A DNA stretch of 64,000 nt from Manihot esculenta (GCF_001659605.2 NC_035168.2:13455862-13519861); one strand, 5' to 3'; positions 46,001 to 55,777 are shown, counted from the first letter of the stretch. A program made the numbers and translations. Notes: generated from the sequence alone by a model not told the origin.

Positions 46001-48689
46001 AATTAAACAACATGGAGGATCACCTCCTATCACTGAGAAAAAGCAAAAACTAACTTGCACTATCCACATTATGGATTAACTACCAAAAACATGGCTTAAC
46101 CACTAAGAATATGACTCGAACATGACTCTTGAAAATAGGACAGCAATTAACAACTTAAGAAAATGACAACTTAAACCGGGCAATAAAACTGAAATCTGGG
46201 TCTGCTAACATTACTCCCCTCTTCCACTATGCGCTTGTCCTCAAGCACAAACTTATGAAATTTCTAAGAAGAATTCATCAAGTAGCTGGTCCATTGCAAT
46301 ATCTCTCGAGTCATCATCTACTAGGTCCAACCAGAATAGTTTCTTGCACTAGTGTCCTCAAGCAAAAGGTTCAACATTTAAAACAAAGTCCTTCCCATCG
46401 TCGTTCCTCCATCTCATCACGGTTCAAGTGCTTAATCATTCGGGTACCTTATGCTTATGTTGTTTGTTGAAATGAACGATTGGTTGAAGGATTTGCTGCA
46501 TATATGGACCAATTTTTTGGTTCATAGAGTCTTGACATGCTCATGACTATGATTAGGTTTATTGGTTGGTGAAATTCCACCTCCATGGCTTAATCTGGCA
46601 GAACCGCTAAGAACGTGACTCTTGAAAATAGGACAGCAATTAACAACTTAAGAAAATGACAATTGAAACCTGGTAGCAACACTAAACCTAGGTCAGCTAA
46701 CAAATATCCTATAATCATGTATTCTAATTATGGTTATGCTAAGAATAATATTTACATTATTACATAGTTGACTTACTATACTATAACAAAATTCTAATAA
46801 AAACTAAAGAATAGTTCCAAAGCAAATCCCAAGCACGACCACGCAAAACACATGTGATAAAATTAACTAGCAAAACGTCACCAAATGGGGCAATGCTCCC
46901 ATACAAAAGTGACAAAATAATAAATGATAGAAGTCCCTTAAAGAGGAGACTGAAATGCTAAAGGTCACTGGAACCGGCGCCTGGAGAAAGGGCGAAGAGA
47001 GACAAATGGCGCGTGTGACCATCAATGGTCACCAGGACAAAAGGGCAAGCCCATTTGTGGTTTGGCTGTCACCTAGGGAGGGCGGTGAGACAAATCAGCC
47101 ACCCTAGGTTGGTGACCTTCTCTATGGAAATATGTTTAAAGGGTAGAAGAGAACAAATTTCAAACTTGATTACAAAATATCAACCTTACTCTAATACCAT
47201 GTTCCCAGGAGAGTGAAGAGTGAATTTTTGTGTTTTTCCTTTGAAAAAGGTCACAACATTTATATTTAAGATATTCAATAATCATATATTCTAACTAGAA
47301 AAGTATCCTATGATTATGCTAGGAATAATATTCTCGTTATTACATAGTTGACGTACTATAACACATACTATGTAAACAAAAGTGGAGTGATCTATTTTTA
47401 ACTCCTATCTTCCCATTCCTAGAGATAGGTAACAATGCCCCACTGTGTTTCCATTTAGGGCATAGCCAAATTCTCAAAACAAATGCTAATAGTGAGTTCC
47501 CATAAATAAAATTAATTTAAATATGCTAACCTAGTGAAAACAAATTCGGTCATATTGAAACAAGTACCCATAATTGTTTCAAACAGAATTGCAACAAATT
47601 TGGTGGCAGAACTTAATCTATGTTTGTCCTGAAAATGGAATGACAAAATACATGTGAACCTTCCATAATTTTAATCAAGGCATTTTCTTGATGCTCACAT
47701 ATGGTGCCTGTGCAGCATCAGCGAGACATATATATATATATATTCCCTAAATTTAGCATTAAATAATTCAAAATAAAAATCATGAACACATCAAATCAGT
47801 TCAAATAATGGTTTTGAATGCGTAACTAAACATCTTAAACCGTGGGGAAAAGCAACTTCTAACTGAATTCCCTAAATTACACATGAAATTACAATATTAC
47901 TCAATGAAAAATCAAAAAGTACAGATCCAACGTTGTAAACCAGCATTGAACTTGTAGGGAGGAGAAAAGCAATGTTAATCCTAAACCAAACAACTGGACA
48001 ATTTCATCATTTGCTGACAGTGCACTTGGAACTGCTAAAGGACAAAAACACTGCACTACTCAAATCACATTAGCTCAATCCTCTGCCTCAACTGTTTAAT
48101 AAGAATAATTTTAGTTCCAAATATTTAACAGCCTAAAAAAGGTAATTTAGCACAATTTCACATGCCCAAACTCTTAACTATTCAATAATTCAGAATTGAC
48201 AGTACTTCATTTTAAAACTCACAGTTCTAACTTGATCGACCCATAAAGAAAGGAAAACAAACAGTAAAAAACTAAATCATACCCGGCAAAGGCAAGATTG
48301 AGAAGAAAGGCGCGAGTGGTTAAGAAGCGAAGCGCAACATCGAACTGGGAGACAAAACTACTATCGGCTTTTCTGCTCTGACTCCGATAAGAACGATAAT
48401 TATAGTCATTGCTATAGCCGCAGCCATAACCATAACGATGAGCTTGTCTATGATTATCATAACCGGAGGAGGAGGAGCGAATGTTGTAATCGACACGTTT
48501 CCGGTCATCCGAAAGGATTTGATAGGCCTCGGAGAGGTGTTTGAAACAAAGGGTAGCGTTATCTCTGACTGATTTAGAAGATTGGGAATGCTTGTCAGGG
48601 TGATATTTGAGAGCCAATCTCTTGTAGGCTTCTTTGATTTCCTCTTTGGTTGCATTCTTGTCCAACTCCAATATCTTGTAGTAATCCAT
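27969..48689 (-). CDS. ATJ72: J-domain (DnaJ) protein, dnaJ 72-like, three exons
   Basis: Exons 48689-48283, 28976-28907 and 28034-27969 join in phase to give 180 aa. Residues 1 to about 70 are a J domain with the essential HPD at 30-32, which stimulates Hsp70 ATPase. A Tyr/Gly/Arg-rich stretch follows (about 73-110), then a hydrophobic segment (about 122-147) that could anchor the protein in a membrane, and a short charged tail. Order and tail ([21 protein letters not shown]) resemble Arabidopsis chaperone protein dnaJ 72 as I remember it. The start ATG at 48689 has a good context (GACGATGG). All four splice borders are GT/AG. Intron 1 is about 19.3 kb of transposons and intron 2 is 872 bp. 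If intron 1 is not removed, translation stops after 156 codons at 48219. Confidence 0.85.
28035..28906 (-). other. Intron 2 of the dnaJ gene
   Basis: 872 bases between GTAAGT at 28906 and GTAG at 28035, AT-rich, with no transposon domain recognised. Confidence 0.8.
28907..28976 (-). CDS. ATJ72: dnaJ 72-like gene, exon 2
   Basis: 70 bases, too short for a usual ORF scan. Acceptor TTTTGTGCAG, donor GTAAGT. It completes the split Gly codon and encodes [18 protein letters not shown] and a short remainder ending NSG, the second half of the hydrophobic segment and the conserved ALWK motif. Confidence 0.85.
30283..30698. mobile_element. MULE-like MITE with repeated TIR unit
   Basis: The left end GAGAAAAGTACAAAAAAGTA is matched by the reverse complement of the right end for about 100 bases (including TTCACTT and TTCAATTTGT). 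Flanks are TATATATAA (left) and TATATATTA (right), a 9-bp duplication with one mismatch. A second direct copy of the TIR unit (GGTTCAATTTGTGTCAAA) lies at about 30510. No coding sequence. Confidence 0.7.
30699..31240. other. AT-rich intron sequence
   Basis: No reading frame or element end recognised. Confidence 0.4.
31250..32600 (-). pseudogene. Chromovirus gag-protease fragment
   Basis: Minus-strand pieces: gag (32075-32503: [37 protein letters not shown]), zinc knuckle region (31560-31700: [15 protein letters not shown]) and protease (31297-31488: [17 protein letters not shown], in which the active-site Gly is Trp). RT and the rest are missing, so the element is cut near 31250. It follows directly from the LTR and PBS at 32623-32922. 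Confidence 0.8.
32623..32635 (-). promoter_or_regulatory. Primer binding site (tRNA-iMet type)
   Basis: The minus strand reads TGGTATCGGAGCA, one mismatch from the usual TGGTATCAGAGC that pairs with the initiator tRNA-Met 3' end. It lies just inside the LTR. Confidence 0.75.
32638..32922 (-). mobile_element. 5' LTR of the chromovirus fragment
   Basis: 285 bases with TGATAAAC...CCGCATCA ends (plus strand), next to an iMet PBS and the gag start. No matching 3' LTR was found. Confidence 0.65.
32923..33600 (-). repeat. Tandem LTR/PBS-like direct repeats, purine-rich
   Basis: Two related copies (about 32930-33190 and 33300-33600) contain the same blocks: GAGAAGATTGAAGATTAAA, AATGAATAGAATCTT, GAAATTTGGATT, then TCTGATACCAATTATTAAG, which on the minus strand is an LTR end plus a TGGTATCAGA primer-site core. 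They look like duplicated LTR-PBS segments of another minus-strand Gypsy element. Confidence 0.6.
33601..34477. other. AT-rich intron sequence, probable LTR remains
   Basis: 33601-33890 may still belong to the LTR of the preceding repeats (CCCCTTCAGTTACAACGG, then Gly-less AT-rich sequence). 33890-34477 shows no domain or clear ends. Confidence 0.35.
35148..35650 (-). pseudogene. Gypsy protease remnant
   Basis: Minus strand: [14 protein letters not shown] (active site, about 35605-35570), then after a stop [20 protein letters not shown], the typical end of a chromovirus protease. No RT follows. Confidence 0.7.
35879..36053 (-). repeat. Copia 3' LTR
   Basis: Matches 41273-41444 with several substitutions and a small indel; shared blocks include GTAATATTTCTTGTGTATAT and GATTAAGCAACTAACAAATC. 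Confidence 0.85.
36790..37461 (-). mobile_element. TRIM element (672 bp) inside the Copia element
   Basis: Two 203-204-base LTRs (36790-36993 and 37259-37461), both TGTTGGA...TCCAACA, about 90% alike by eye. The internal 265 bases have a PPT (CTTGAGGGGGAG on the minus strand, next to the left LTR) and an iMet PBS (TGGTATCAGAGC on the minus strand, 37246-37257), and no coding. Flanks ACTTC and (A)CTTAG share ACTT. Confidence 0.85.
37399..38186 (-). pseudogene. Copia reverse transcriptase, broken
   Basis: Minus strand: [20 protein letters not shown] and [10 protein letters not shown] (38186-37990), [10 protein letters not shown] and YGLKQSPQA (38026-37763), then [16 protein letters not shown] (catalytic YVDD, about 37660) and [12 protein letters not shown]. 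Frameshifts separate the pieces. The reading is cut at about 37462 by the TRIM and resumes left of 36789 with a short tail. Confidence 0.85.
38660..39470 (-). pseudogene. Copia integrase and GAG-pre-integrase, degenerate
   Basis: Minus strand: [19 protein letters not shown] with a following Cys (GAG-pre-integrase, about 39420-39330), VYSDVWS (first catalytic Asp, near 39260), [13 protein letters not shown] (second, near 39050) and [12 protein letters not shown] (the region after the catalytic Glu, near 38950). Frames shift several times. Confidence 0.7.
39670..39830 (-). pseudogene. Copia protease remnant
   Basis: Minus strand: [13 protein letters not shown] (active site D-S-G, about 39800-39765), [19 protein letters not shown]. 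Short and without a continuous frame to gag. Confidence 0.65.
39982..40672 (-). pseudogene. Copia gag
   Basis: Two minus-strand frames, 40481-40672 (N-terminal part, with [14 protein letters not shown]) and 39982-40422 ([20 protein letters not shown], then Arg/Gly/Asn-rich, then zinc knuckle [14 protein letters not shown], intact C-x2-C-x4-H-x4-C). The frame break lies between 40422 and 40481. Confidence 0.8.
41273..41444 (-). repeat. Copia 5' LTR
   Basis: TGTAGAGAAG...CCTATAACA; the iMet PBS lies immediately left of it, followed by duplication bases AGCTT at 41445. Confidence 0.85.
42310..42955 (-). repeat. 49-bp tandem array, forward copy (~13 units)
   Basis: Unit around CCCTAAGTCTCCAAATGTTA followed by CCCTTTATGGGTAACC and CAAATGAACAGAG. 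Units are diverged by substitutions and small indels. Each holds an inverted GTTACCC/GGGTAAC pair. A related AACAGT-rich stretch precedes it (42250-42310). Confidence 0.9.
43600..44285 (+). repeat. 49-bp tandem array, inverted copy (~13 units)
   Basis: Unit ACATTTGGAGACTTAGGGCT followed by CTGTTCATTTGGGTTACTCA: the reverse complement of the 42310-42955 units, with its own substitutions. The two arrays are separated by about 650 bases. Confidence 0.9.
44323..44706 (+). pseudogene. Copia gag/pol scraps in the inverted derivative
   Basis: A 127-codon frame with [20 protein letters not shown], closely like the gag N-terminal part at 40481-40672 ([20 protein letters not shown]), then [14 protein letters not shown] near the end, like the Copia RNase H tail. 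The gag-to-pol middle is absent, as expected for a deletion derivative. Confidence 0.65.
45697..47363 (-). mobile_element. Small Copia-type element, LTR split by a Gypsy fragment
   Basis: The right LTR 47200-47363 (TGTTCCCAGG...CTATAACA) has an iMet-like PBS (TGGTATTAGAG, minus) at 47189-47199. The left LTR is in two parts, 45697-45775 and 46703-46788, split by the insertion 45776-46702. Flanks TATAC and CATAC form a duplication with one mismatch. The leader at 46980-47130 (CACCTAGGGAGGGCGGTGAG and similar) resembles the Copia leader at 41100-41180. Confidence 0.6.
45776..46702 (-). mobile_element. Chromovirus fragment with two partial LTRs
   Basis: LTR-like copies at 45776-46210 and about 46575-46702 share CTCTTGAAAATAGGACAGCA and end GCTAACA. 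Between them, the minus strand gives the pol C-terminal end ([19 protein letters not shown]). Flanks GATAT and AATAT. Most of the element is deleted. Confidence 0.55.
48283..48689 (-). CDS. ATJ72: dnaJ 72-like gene, exon 1
   Basis: 407 bases: the J domain and the start of the hydrophobic segment (ending ...LNLAFA plus two bases). Donor GGGTATGA, intron beginning at 48282. Confidence 0.9.
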
Positions 48690-48890
48690 CGTCCTGGTCT
48701 CCTCAAGAAATCTTCGACCTTTTGATCAAAGGAATCGAGAGCCGAATCCTGGTTTGCTTTGGTTTATGGACTCAAGTGGAAGTCGTGGCACTTTTGTCTT
48801 CCACTCCTTTAACCGTCGAGCTATTTTTGGCTCGGCTAAATTTACCTGGGGCAATGTCAAAAACGTCAATTTGTTTTTTTATTTGTTATT
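48690..48890 (-). promoter_or_regulatory. 5' UTR and proximal promoter of the dnaJ gene
   Basis: Relatively GC-rich compared with the surroundings. No transposon signature and no clear TATA box on the minus strand. AT content rises sharply beyond 48890. Confidence 0.4.
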
Positions 48891-49585
48891 AATATTAATA
48901 AATAAATAAATAAATAATCCCATCCATTTTATTTGTCATATATATTAATATATTAAAAAATATAATTTTTTATTTTTTAAAATAAAATAAAATTATAATA
49001 ATTAATTTATATATTTTTATATTCTAAAAAATAACAATAATTTAAAAATAAATAAAAATAAAAGAATTATAAAATAAAAAGAATATATGACTTATGAGTA
49101 TTTAAAAGCGTGAATTATCTACTATCGAATAATATGATCTTATTTGAATTTATTTAAATAAAGGCAATTTACTAAAAATAAATTTTAATATTTTTGAATG
49201 ACATTGAATAATTTGTGGATAAAATTGACTTTTTTATTATTTTTTGCTATTTAATTTATCACCCACATAAAAATTAATATCTTTTTCTAAGAGATTCTTA
49301 AGTTGTAAAATTTTGAAAAGAATTATTATCTAGTTTCTTAATTGTTAGAAAATTAATTAAAATATTTCTTATTATCTATAAATAATAGAATTTAGTTCTT
49401 TTGTTAAATTAACTTAACAGAAACCATTAATTAATATCAAAAAGTAAAAAATACCCCTATCAAAGCCTAAGTCCCTGAAATTCCACTGACTAGTATTTAA
49501 CGCATCAAAGACCTATGGTCCGTTGCCACTGTCACAAGTAGTTCAGCATCCCCGAGAGTGGTACATTATTGTCAATAAGCGGTCC
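48891..49585. other. AT-rich intergenic DNA
   Basis: Includes a TAAATAAA run near 48897 and no open frame or element ends. Confidence 0.5.
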
Positions 49586-49589
49586 CTTA

Positions 49590-49965
49590 ATATCCCATAT
49601 AAATCAAATTCATATCAATAAATTAAAAATTAAAATTTTAATATTTATAAAAATTAAATCAAATTAATTTTAATTAAAAATTAAATTGAATTAAATTGTT
49701 TCAATTCGATCTGATTCGATTTGATCAATTTTAATTTTTAATATATTTTTTACACTTTATTTTTAATATTTTAAAATTTAATTAAAATATTTTAATTTTA
49801 ATATAATTTAATTTCTCTATATTATTAAAAATAATATATTATTATCACTAATCAGTTCAATTTAATTAATTTTTTTTATCAAAATTGAATCGAATCGAAT
49901 TTTTAAATTAATTCAATTTGATCAAATTTTTTAATTTAAACCAAATACTGATGACCCGCCGGTAA
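49590..49965. mobile_element. Degenerate relative of the 50581-50958 MITE
   Basis: Shares long blocks with the second copy (TTTTTACACTTTATTTTTAA and AATTTCTCTATATTATT) and the CGAATCGAAT-type motifs. Its terminal repeats have decayed, so the ends are approximate. Confidence 0.65.
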
Positions 49966-50580
49966 TCGTCTAACGTTAATCTATCGGTAAATTGCTATTC
50001 GTTTCTTGTTTTATAATGCATGAAGTGCATATTACTGCCATTGGGATCATTACACAATTGTTTTGTCGTTGAAAGTGTTGAGGAAGTCAAATTTTTAATA
50101 TATACTCAATACATATGTCGATATGATAATATTATTTAAATTTTTGTTTGAATATGTGCTTTGATGTTTTTAAGATTGGCTGATATATTGCTCATAAAAC
50201 ATGTAGGATTTTACATAATGGCTTATGCTAAATGGTATACCTTTGTGCCAAATTATACAAGGGAAGAGGGAACCATTAGGTATGCGTATGAGGGTTTCGT
50301 ATATAGCATTGCTTAGTGATGTGTACAAGCTTTTAATAATTCAAGTTTATTTTGTTTCTATTAAGGCTGGAAATGGATTGATTACAAAAAATAATATTGA
50401 TTTGTTATTGATACTTGAATTGTATTTATAGGCCTCTTATAACCTTTACTGTTACACTATTGGTTGTTGCAATTAGTGTTCAGACACCCTCATATCAAAA
50501 TATAGTTAACAATGAAAATAAGAATTTAGGTGGGGTAGAGGAGACAAAGATGTAGATTGCCTTCTATAAGAGGTGCAACT
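49966..50580. other. Intergenic DNA, no assigned gene
   Basis: A 68-codon plus-strand frame at 50225-50431 shows no domain. An open, Arg-rich stretch of about 15 codons just before 50580 continues on the far side of the MITE. Confidence 0.35.
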
Positions 50581-50958
50581 AGGGGTGAGCATTCGGTCGG
50601 TGTAGTTTAAAATCAAACCGAATCGAATAAATTAAAAATCGAAATTTTAGTATTTATAAAAATCAAATCGAATTGATTTTGGTCAGAAATCAAATCGAAT
50701 CGAACCTGTCTGATTCGATTCGATTCGGTTTGGTTTGATCGGTTTCAAATTTTAATAAATTTTTTATTTTTTACACTTTATTTTTAATATTTTAAAATTT
50801 AATTAAAATATTTTAATTTTAATATGATCTAATTTCTCTATATTATTGAAAATAGCATACTATTATCACTAATCGGGTCAATTCAGTTTTTTTAATTTTT
50901 TCTGATCAAAACCGAATCGAACTGAAATAACTGAAATTTTTTTTCTGGTCGCCCCTAA
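50581..50958. mobile_element. hAT-type MITE, 378 bp
   Basis: Ends AGGGGTGAGCATTCGG and (reverse complement) TTAGGGGCGACCAG. Perfect 8-bp duplication GTGCAACT at 50573-50580 and 50959-50966, as for hAT elements. The interior is rich in ATCGAAT/ATTCGAT inverted motifs. No coding. Confidence 0.85.
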
Positions 50959-50966
50959 GTGCAACT

Positions 50967-51217
50967 AGTGGTAGGAGAATTAGAGGAGAAACTGATATTG
51001 AGAATTCAAGTACGAAAGTAGGTTCTTATAGTAGTGTGAATACTTTTGTTGGTATTGGTATAGATGTTGTTAATACCCCTATAGGTATTGGTATAGGTAT
51101 AGATGACATTAATATACCTTTAGGTCATGGTATAAACGATGTTAATGCACATATAATGTTGGATTTTAATCGGATTAAACGTAATAGAAAGTATAGAAAA
51201 ATAAAGTTTTTTTTCTA
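50967..51217 (+). pseudogene. Unrecognised ORF with Gly-Ile repeats, split by the MITE
   Basis: The frame stays open from about 50540 to the MITE, then from 50959 to 51217 (SGRRIRGETDIENSSTKVGS, then repeated GIGIDVVNTP-like units, then RIKRNRKYRK). The unit GGTATTGGTATAGATG recurs about three times at 45-base steps. It matches no family I recognise. Confidence 0.25.
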
Positions 51218-51652
51218 ACATGGATAACGTTTGAATGAATAAAGCAATAAAAGTGGAGAAAATAAATATCTTTTATTTTCTTTACAGCAAAATATGAGAT
51301 CGTTTGTTTCGGCTGTATTGTTGTAAACCACAAGTTATCTAAGTGTATGGTCTCTAACGATATCCACACAGAATAACAATCAAAAAACATTAAAACAATT
51401 CTAAAGGTTGAAAATGAGAAAAGGTTTTGAGTGCTAGCTCTCTACCTTTTCTGTGAATTTTGGAGGCTCTCAAAAGTATGACAATTGGCTCTCATAAGAG
51501 ACTCTTTTATACTAAAACCCTAAAGTTTTAGTATAATAATATTTATTTATTTAACTAATTAAATAAATAAATTATAACTATAGCCCAGAACTTTAATAAA
51601 CAAGCTATATAAATCTTAGATAATTTTAATTAAGTGCCTACTTAATTAATTA
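51218..51652. other. AT-rich intergenic DNA, possibly old Copia LTR
   Basis: CTAGCTCTCTACC, then ACTAAAACCCTAAAGTTTTAG and ATTAATTA runs resemble the interior of the LTR at 58327-60097 in style, but I could not align it. Confidence 0.3.
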
Positions 51653-51985
51653 TGTAACGACCCGAAAATCCGGACCGCTACCGGCGCTAGGATCCAGATC
51701 GGCATAAGGCCGCCGGGACCCGTAGCAAGCCTACTATGCATCCTGTACAGCTGGTATAATCCCAAACATGATCCAACATTTTCTTAAAACATTTAAAAAC
51801 TTTACCTTTAACCAGTTTGACCTGTGTACACACTATGACTGAACTCATAGAACCCCTAGGGTCAGCATACCCTACGCCAAACTCGGTCCATCACATGTAA
51901 CAGTATAAAATAAAACTCATGTACAAAGGGATTATCCAAACTCGGGCCAAGCACAATACTATAACTCTGAACAAATTAGGTCAAA
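51653..51985 (+). mobile_element. Truncated TGTAACGACCC-type Gypsy LTR
   Basis: Starts TGTAACGACCCGAAAATCCG and continues GGCGCTAGGATCCAGATCGG, nearly the same as the start at 62404. Similarity to that LTR extends to about 51985 (GGGCCAAGCACAA), then stops. Confidence 0.75.
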
Positions 51986-53210
51986 TTCGTAATTATTTCA
52001 AATTATAATTTTAAGCTAATGTCATAAAACTTATATGCAATTCAGTTCTACTTGATTTAACTTTTCGTTTTATTTTCTCATACTACTATTTATGTCTGTG
52101 ACTTATTAGATTCTAAATATATTGACAACAAATATAATGAACTAATTAATTAATTTGAAGATTAAAAGTATTATCTAGCAATATGTCAAGACTATCCAAA
52201 TATTTGGAATGTTAATAGCGGTTTGACTTTACCTTTCGGTGCATATTTCTCAGTATAATTAATATCATTTCATCACTAATATTTCGATTTAACAATTAAT
52301 GCATGTAATGTGTAACATATTAGTTTTCATATATTAGTCATTGCCCTGCTGAATGAAATTTCAAATCTGATTTGCTAAATCCATTCCACCTTGCGTAAGG
52401 ATTTCATGATTAATACTAACAGAGAATAAATAGAACATTCCCTAAGAAACTTATGATGATGAATCATATCTCAATCATATAAATACCTTTATATAGTTTC
52501 TATTATATCTAATTTATCATCGTTTATTACTCATGAATTAAGTAATGTATAAAATAAATCAAAATATAGAAGTCCCTATATAAGATGATTTATTGATTTC
52601 AAGTCAAATGATCACTTACACAATCATCACTTATACTGGTTATTTTTTAAGCAGGAATCGTCCACTTTCAAAGAAATTTCGATAGTGATAATGTCATCGG
52701 AGAACGTCATGGATTGAATAGATTGGTATTCAATCAATTCACTTGCTTTTACACTTTTTTTTGATGGAGTAGAATTGGAGAGAAAAGAAAAGAGAAAAAA
52801 AATTTTAATTTTTTTTTTATATTATCTTGTTTGGATAATAATTATAAGGGAGAAAAGAGGAGATAAGAAATTGCATTTCTTAATCCTTTAAAATGAATCT
52901 AAAATATTTCTCCCCGAATTAGTAGGAAATGGAGGGAAATGGAGAACTTAAGGTTCTTTGTGTGGAAATTCTTTAACGTCCATTAGTTTAAAAACTCTTT
53001 TTTTAAGATTACAAGGGTATATTTATTGTTACTCTTTTTTTGAAAAAAATAGAAATTATATTTCTTTTTGTCTTTTTAAAATCTATCTAAACCATGAGGA
53101 GGAAATCAAATTTATTTTCTTTTCTGATAGATATCGAATCCGTCAATTAAAACTGATTTTCCTTTTTCTTATTTTAAAAGAATTTGCAGATATGGTAAAT
53201 AAGTGTTGAT
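51986..53210. other. AT-rich intergenic DNA
   Basis: The frame at 52958-53209 is low-complexity. The 52740-53210 part, with GGAGAGAAAAGAAAAGAG and T-rich blocks, may be a MITE but no ends were found. Confidence 0.35.
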
Positions 53211-55640
53211 CCCGCAAAGACCTTAAAGTTGTTCATATTGAATGACAAGTAGAATAAGTAGAACAGTTTAAAATAAAAAGGGAGAAGAAGAAAATTGCTA
53301 TTTGGAGAAATTGATTTTAAGAAGAATTAAAGAAGAAATAAAATAATATGATTGAAATTATGAAATAAATAATTAATAAAGAAAATCCAACTGAAGGAAA
53401 TCGAAATTGAGAGGTTTATGGTTGATCATTGATTAAAAAGATAATTAATTTAATTATCTATTGTTTGGTTCTAATATTCAAACAAACGAATCTCACTAAT
53501 TCTTTTTTACGGTTAAATTAATCTGCGCAACATTTAAATTAATTTATAGTTAATTAATAATTTCATCAAGCATGTAGATTTAATTAATTAACTGCTTTAA
53601 GAAGAGAATAACCTAAACTTGATCAATAATTGCAAGCGAAATTATTTAAATCAGATCAATTAATTACTTAACATAAACGAATATGCTAATTGCTACCTGT
53701 ATTAACTCAATTAAATAATTACGTATTTACTTGAGTTAATTAGCAATATGTTGTCTTCCTAAGATATTTAATAGGTCCCTTGAATTTCTAAAAGGACAAC
53801 AATGGATGTGGTATTCCTCAAAAATAAAAATTAATTGAAAACAGAAATAAAATCAACAGAAATTAAGAACAAAACCTCACAACTTTAAATAAACCTCTAT
53901 TTGATTAACCTTCAACTGAATAAAAGAGTTTAGCCTCTAAGGGCCATCATAAAATTTAAAAATAAAAATAAAAAAAGAAAGAGAAGAATTTGGCCAAGAA
54001 AGAGTCGAAAAAGAGAGAGAGGAGGAGAAGAGATGATGTGATATGAGAGATGATTTTCTACTTTTAGGGCAGTTTTTATATAGATTTTTTTTCAAATGAA
54101 AAGATAATTATTTACAATTTAAAAAAAAGTAAACTAAATCTACTACTCCTATGTTGACTCTTTTCTAATCCTGATCTGATTGTGTTTGCATCTATCTGAA
54201 ACTGATTTGAACTCCGTATAGCTGGCAAAAATCGAAATTCAGGAGTCTGTCCGTCGACTTGGACTACAACCTTGAGCAAAACTGTATCTTCCAATCAGGA
54301 AAAAACTCTAAAACAGCCTCTTTTGGTTCCTTTTCTTATTTTCAGCTCAAAACTCGTCCAAAATCAAATTTCAAGTAAAAATCAATTATTTTCATAAAAA
54401 ACATAGCAAAATCATGGAATTTAATATGTAAAAAGTGGTGAGTTTTGTAACTCATCAGAATTTCCTACATTTGCACCTTTACTTGTCCTTAAAGCATAGA
54501 AATTCAAATCACTAAAAACAATAAAAACACAACCCTATCCTCAACCATAGAAATGTAATTTATCTAAAGTAAAGAATCAAATTGTCATACAATAAGATAA
54601 TAGCAAAAATAGCTTAACTTCACTAAAGTTTATTTGAAAAAGTCTCATCTTTAAAACATGTTTCTCAAAACATAAAGCTGGCTCTTAATCCAATTTTGAG
54701 CATACAAAATATTAAGAATGCCATTAATATTAAACTACATTTTTGAAAGAATAAACTCTTAGAAACTTTTGACTAGACCGACAAAATTTAAAGACTTTGG
54801 GGAGTTTTATTACACTTCTTACTATATCTTGTCTGAAATAAAAAAAAATGAATGTGAAATAAATACTTATTGAACCACTTGTCCCACGTTATTCAGATCA
54901 GGTGGCTACTAGCTCCACTTATGATCACCTAACTAAAGGCATGGGGTGAGTTTTTAAATAGCCCAAAAAAGGGTGATACTCTCCTAAACATCGATTTTTC
55001 CATACAGAATCACCTTAAGGGGTCACCAAGTACTGCACTACTTGGACTATCGAGTTGGTAACTAAATAACAAAGTAACTAGAGGAGTGGGTCATAGGAGT
55101 ACATTAATATGGCTTTATTTGCTTTTGTTGTTTTTTCTTCTTTTTTTTTTTCCTTTTTCTTTATGACACCCCTTAACTTTAACACAAACACATAATCTAG
55201 ACAATGTCCTTAAAGTCATTCTTAACAAAGGGTAGCAACTCATTTAAAAGAACATGTATTCATTACCCAACTATTTAAATAAGAACAATGCTTCATGAAC
55301 TCTCAAAACAAGCCTTAAAAACAAAACTAACAAAATGAACAATAATGAATTTATTCTATTTAGGCTAGCATACAAATGGTATAAAAACTTGAATTCTATG
55401 TTAAAGACATATCAATTTCTCATGGCAAGTAGGAACTGTAAAAATTTTTTTGAATAAACCTTAAAAACAAAGAAATTTAAAAAGTACTGAGGAACAGAAA
55501 AAAAACAGGACAAGAGTACAGGCTTGGGCAAGCCTCTAGCACTCAGCAGAAAAAATTATGTAGAAAAAGCAGAAGAAAAGAGAAATTTGTAGAACACAAC
55601 AGAAAAATATATACATCAGCCAACACAATAAAAACACTTC
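53211..55640 (-). other. Probable non-coding part of an Athila-like Gypsy element
   Basis: Contains the stretch GTTGATCCCGCAAAGACCTT at 53208, a long AT-rich leader, and GGAGTGGGTCATAGGAGTAC before a T-rich run (about 55082-55160), sequences that in my experience accompany Athila-type elements. No LTR pair could be defined. Confidence 0.3.
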
Positions 55641-55777
55641 TATTCCAATCACTTCTCCTCCCCCAGCACTTATTCCTCACATTGTTCTCAATGTGGAAAA
55701 ATTTTCAAGCAACGAGGGAAGTTTATCAGCATATTAGCAAAAGTGAGTAAAGAGAACTTTTCTGAGGAGTAAGTTGC

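Larger units (their letters stand above)
28977..48282 (-). other. Intron 1 of the dnaJ gene, ~19.3 kb, filled with transposons
   Basis: Bounded by a GTATGA donor (48282) and a GTGCAG acceptor (28977). Most of its length is nested retrotransposons and MITEs. Their coding orientation is mostly the same as the gene (minus), with one element inverted. 28977-30282 is AT-rich without a recognised element apart from a GTGA run at about 29884-29903; 47364-48282 is AT-rich without recognised elements. Confidence 0.8.

Noticed and set aside
48320..48706. 128-codon minus-strand frame overlapping exon 1
   Set aside because: Out-of-frame shadow of the J-domain exon; the other frame has HPD and conserved J-domain residues.
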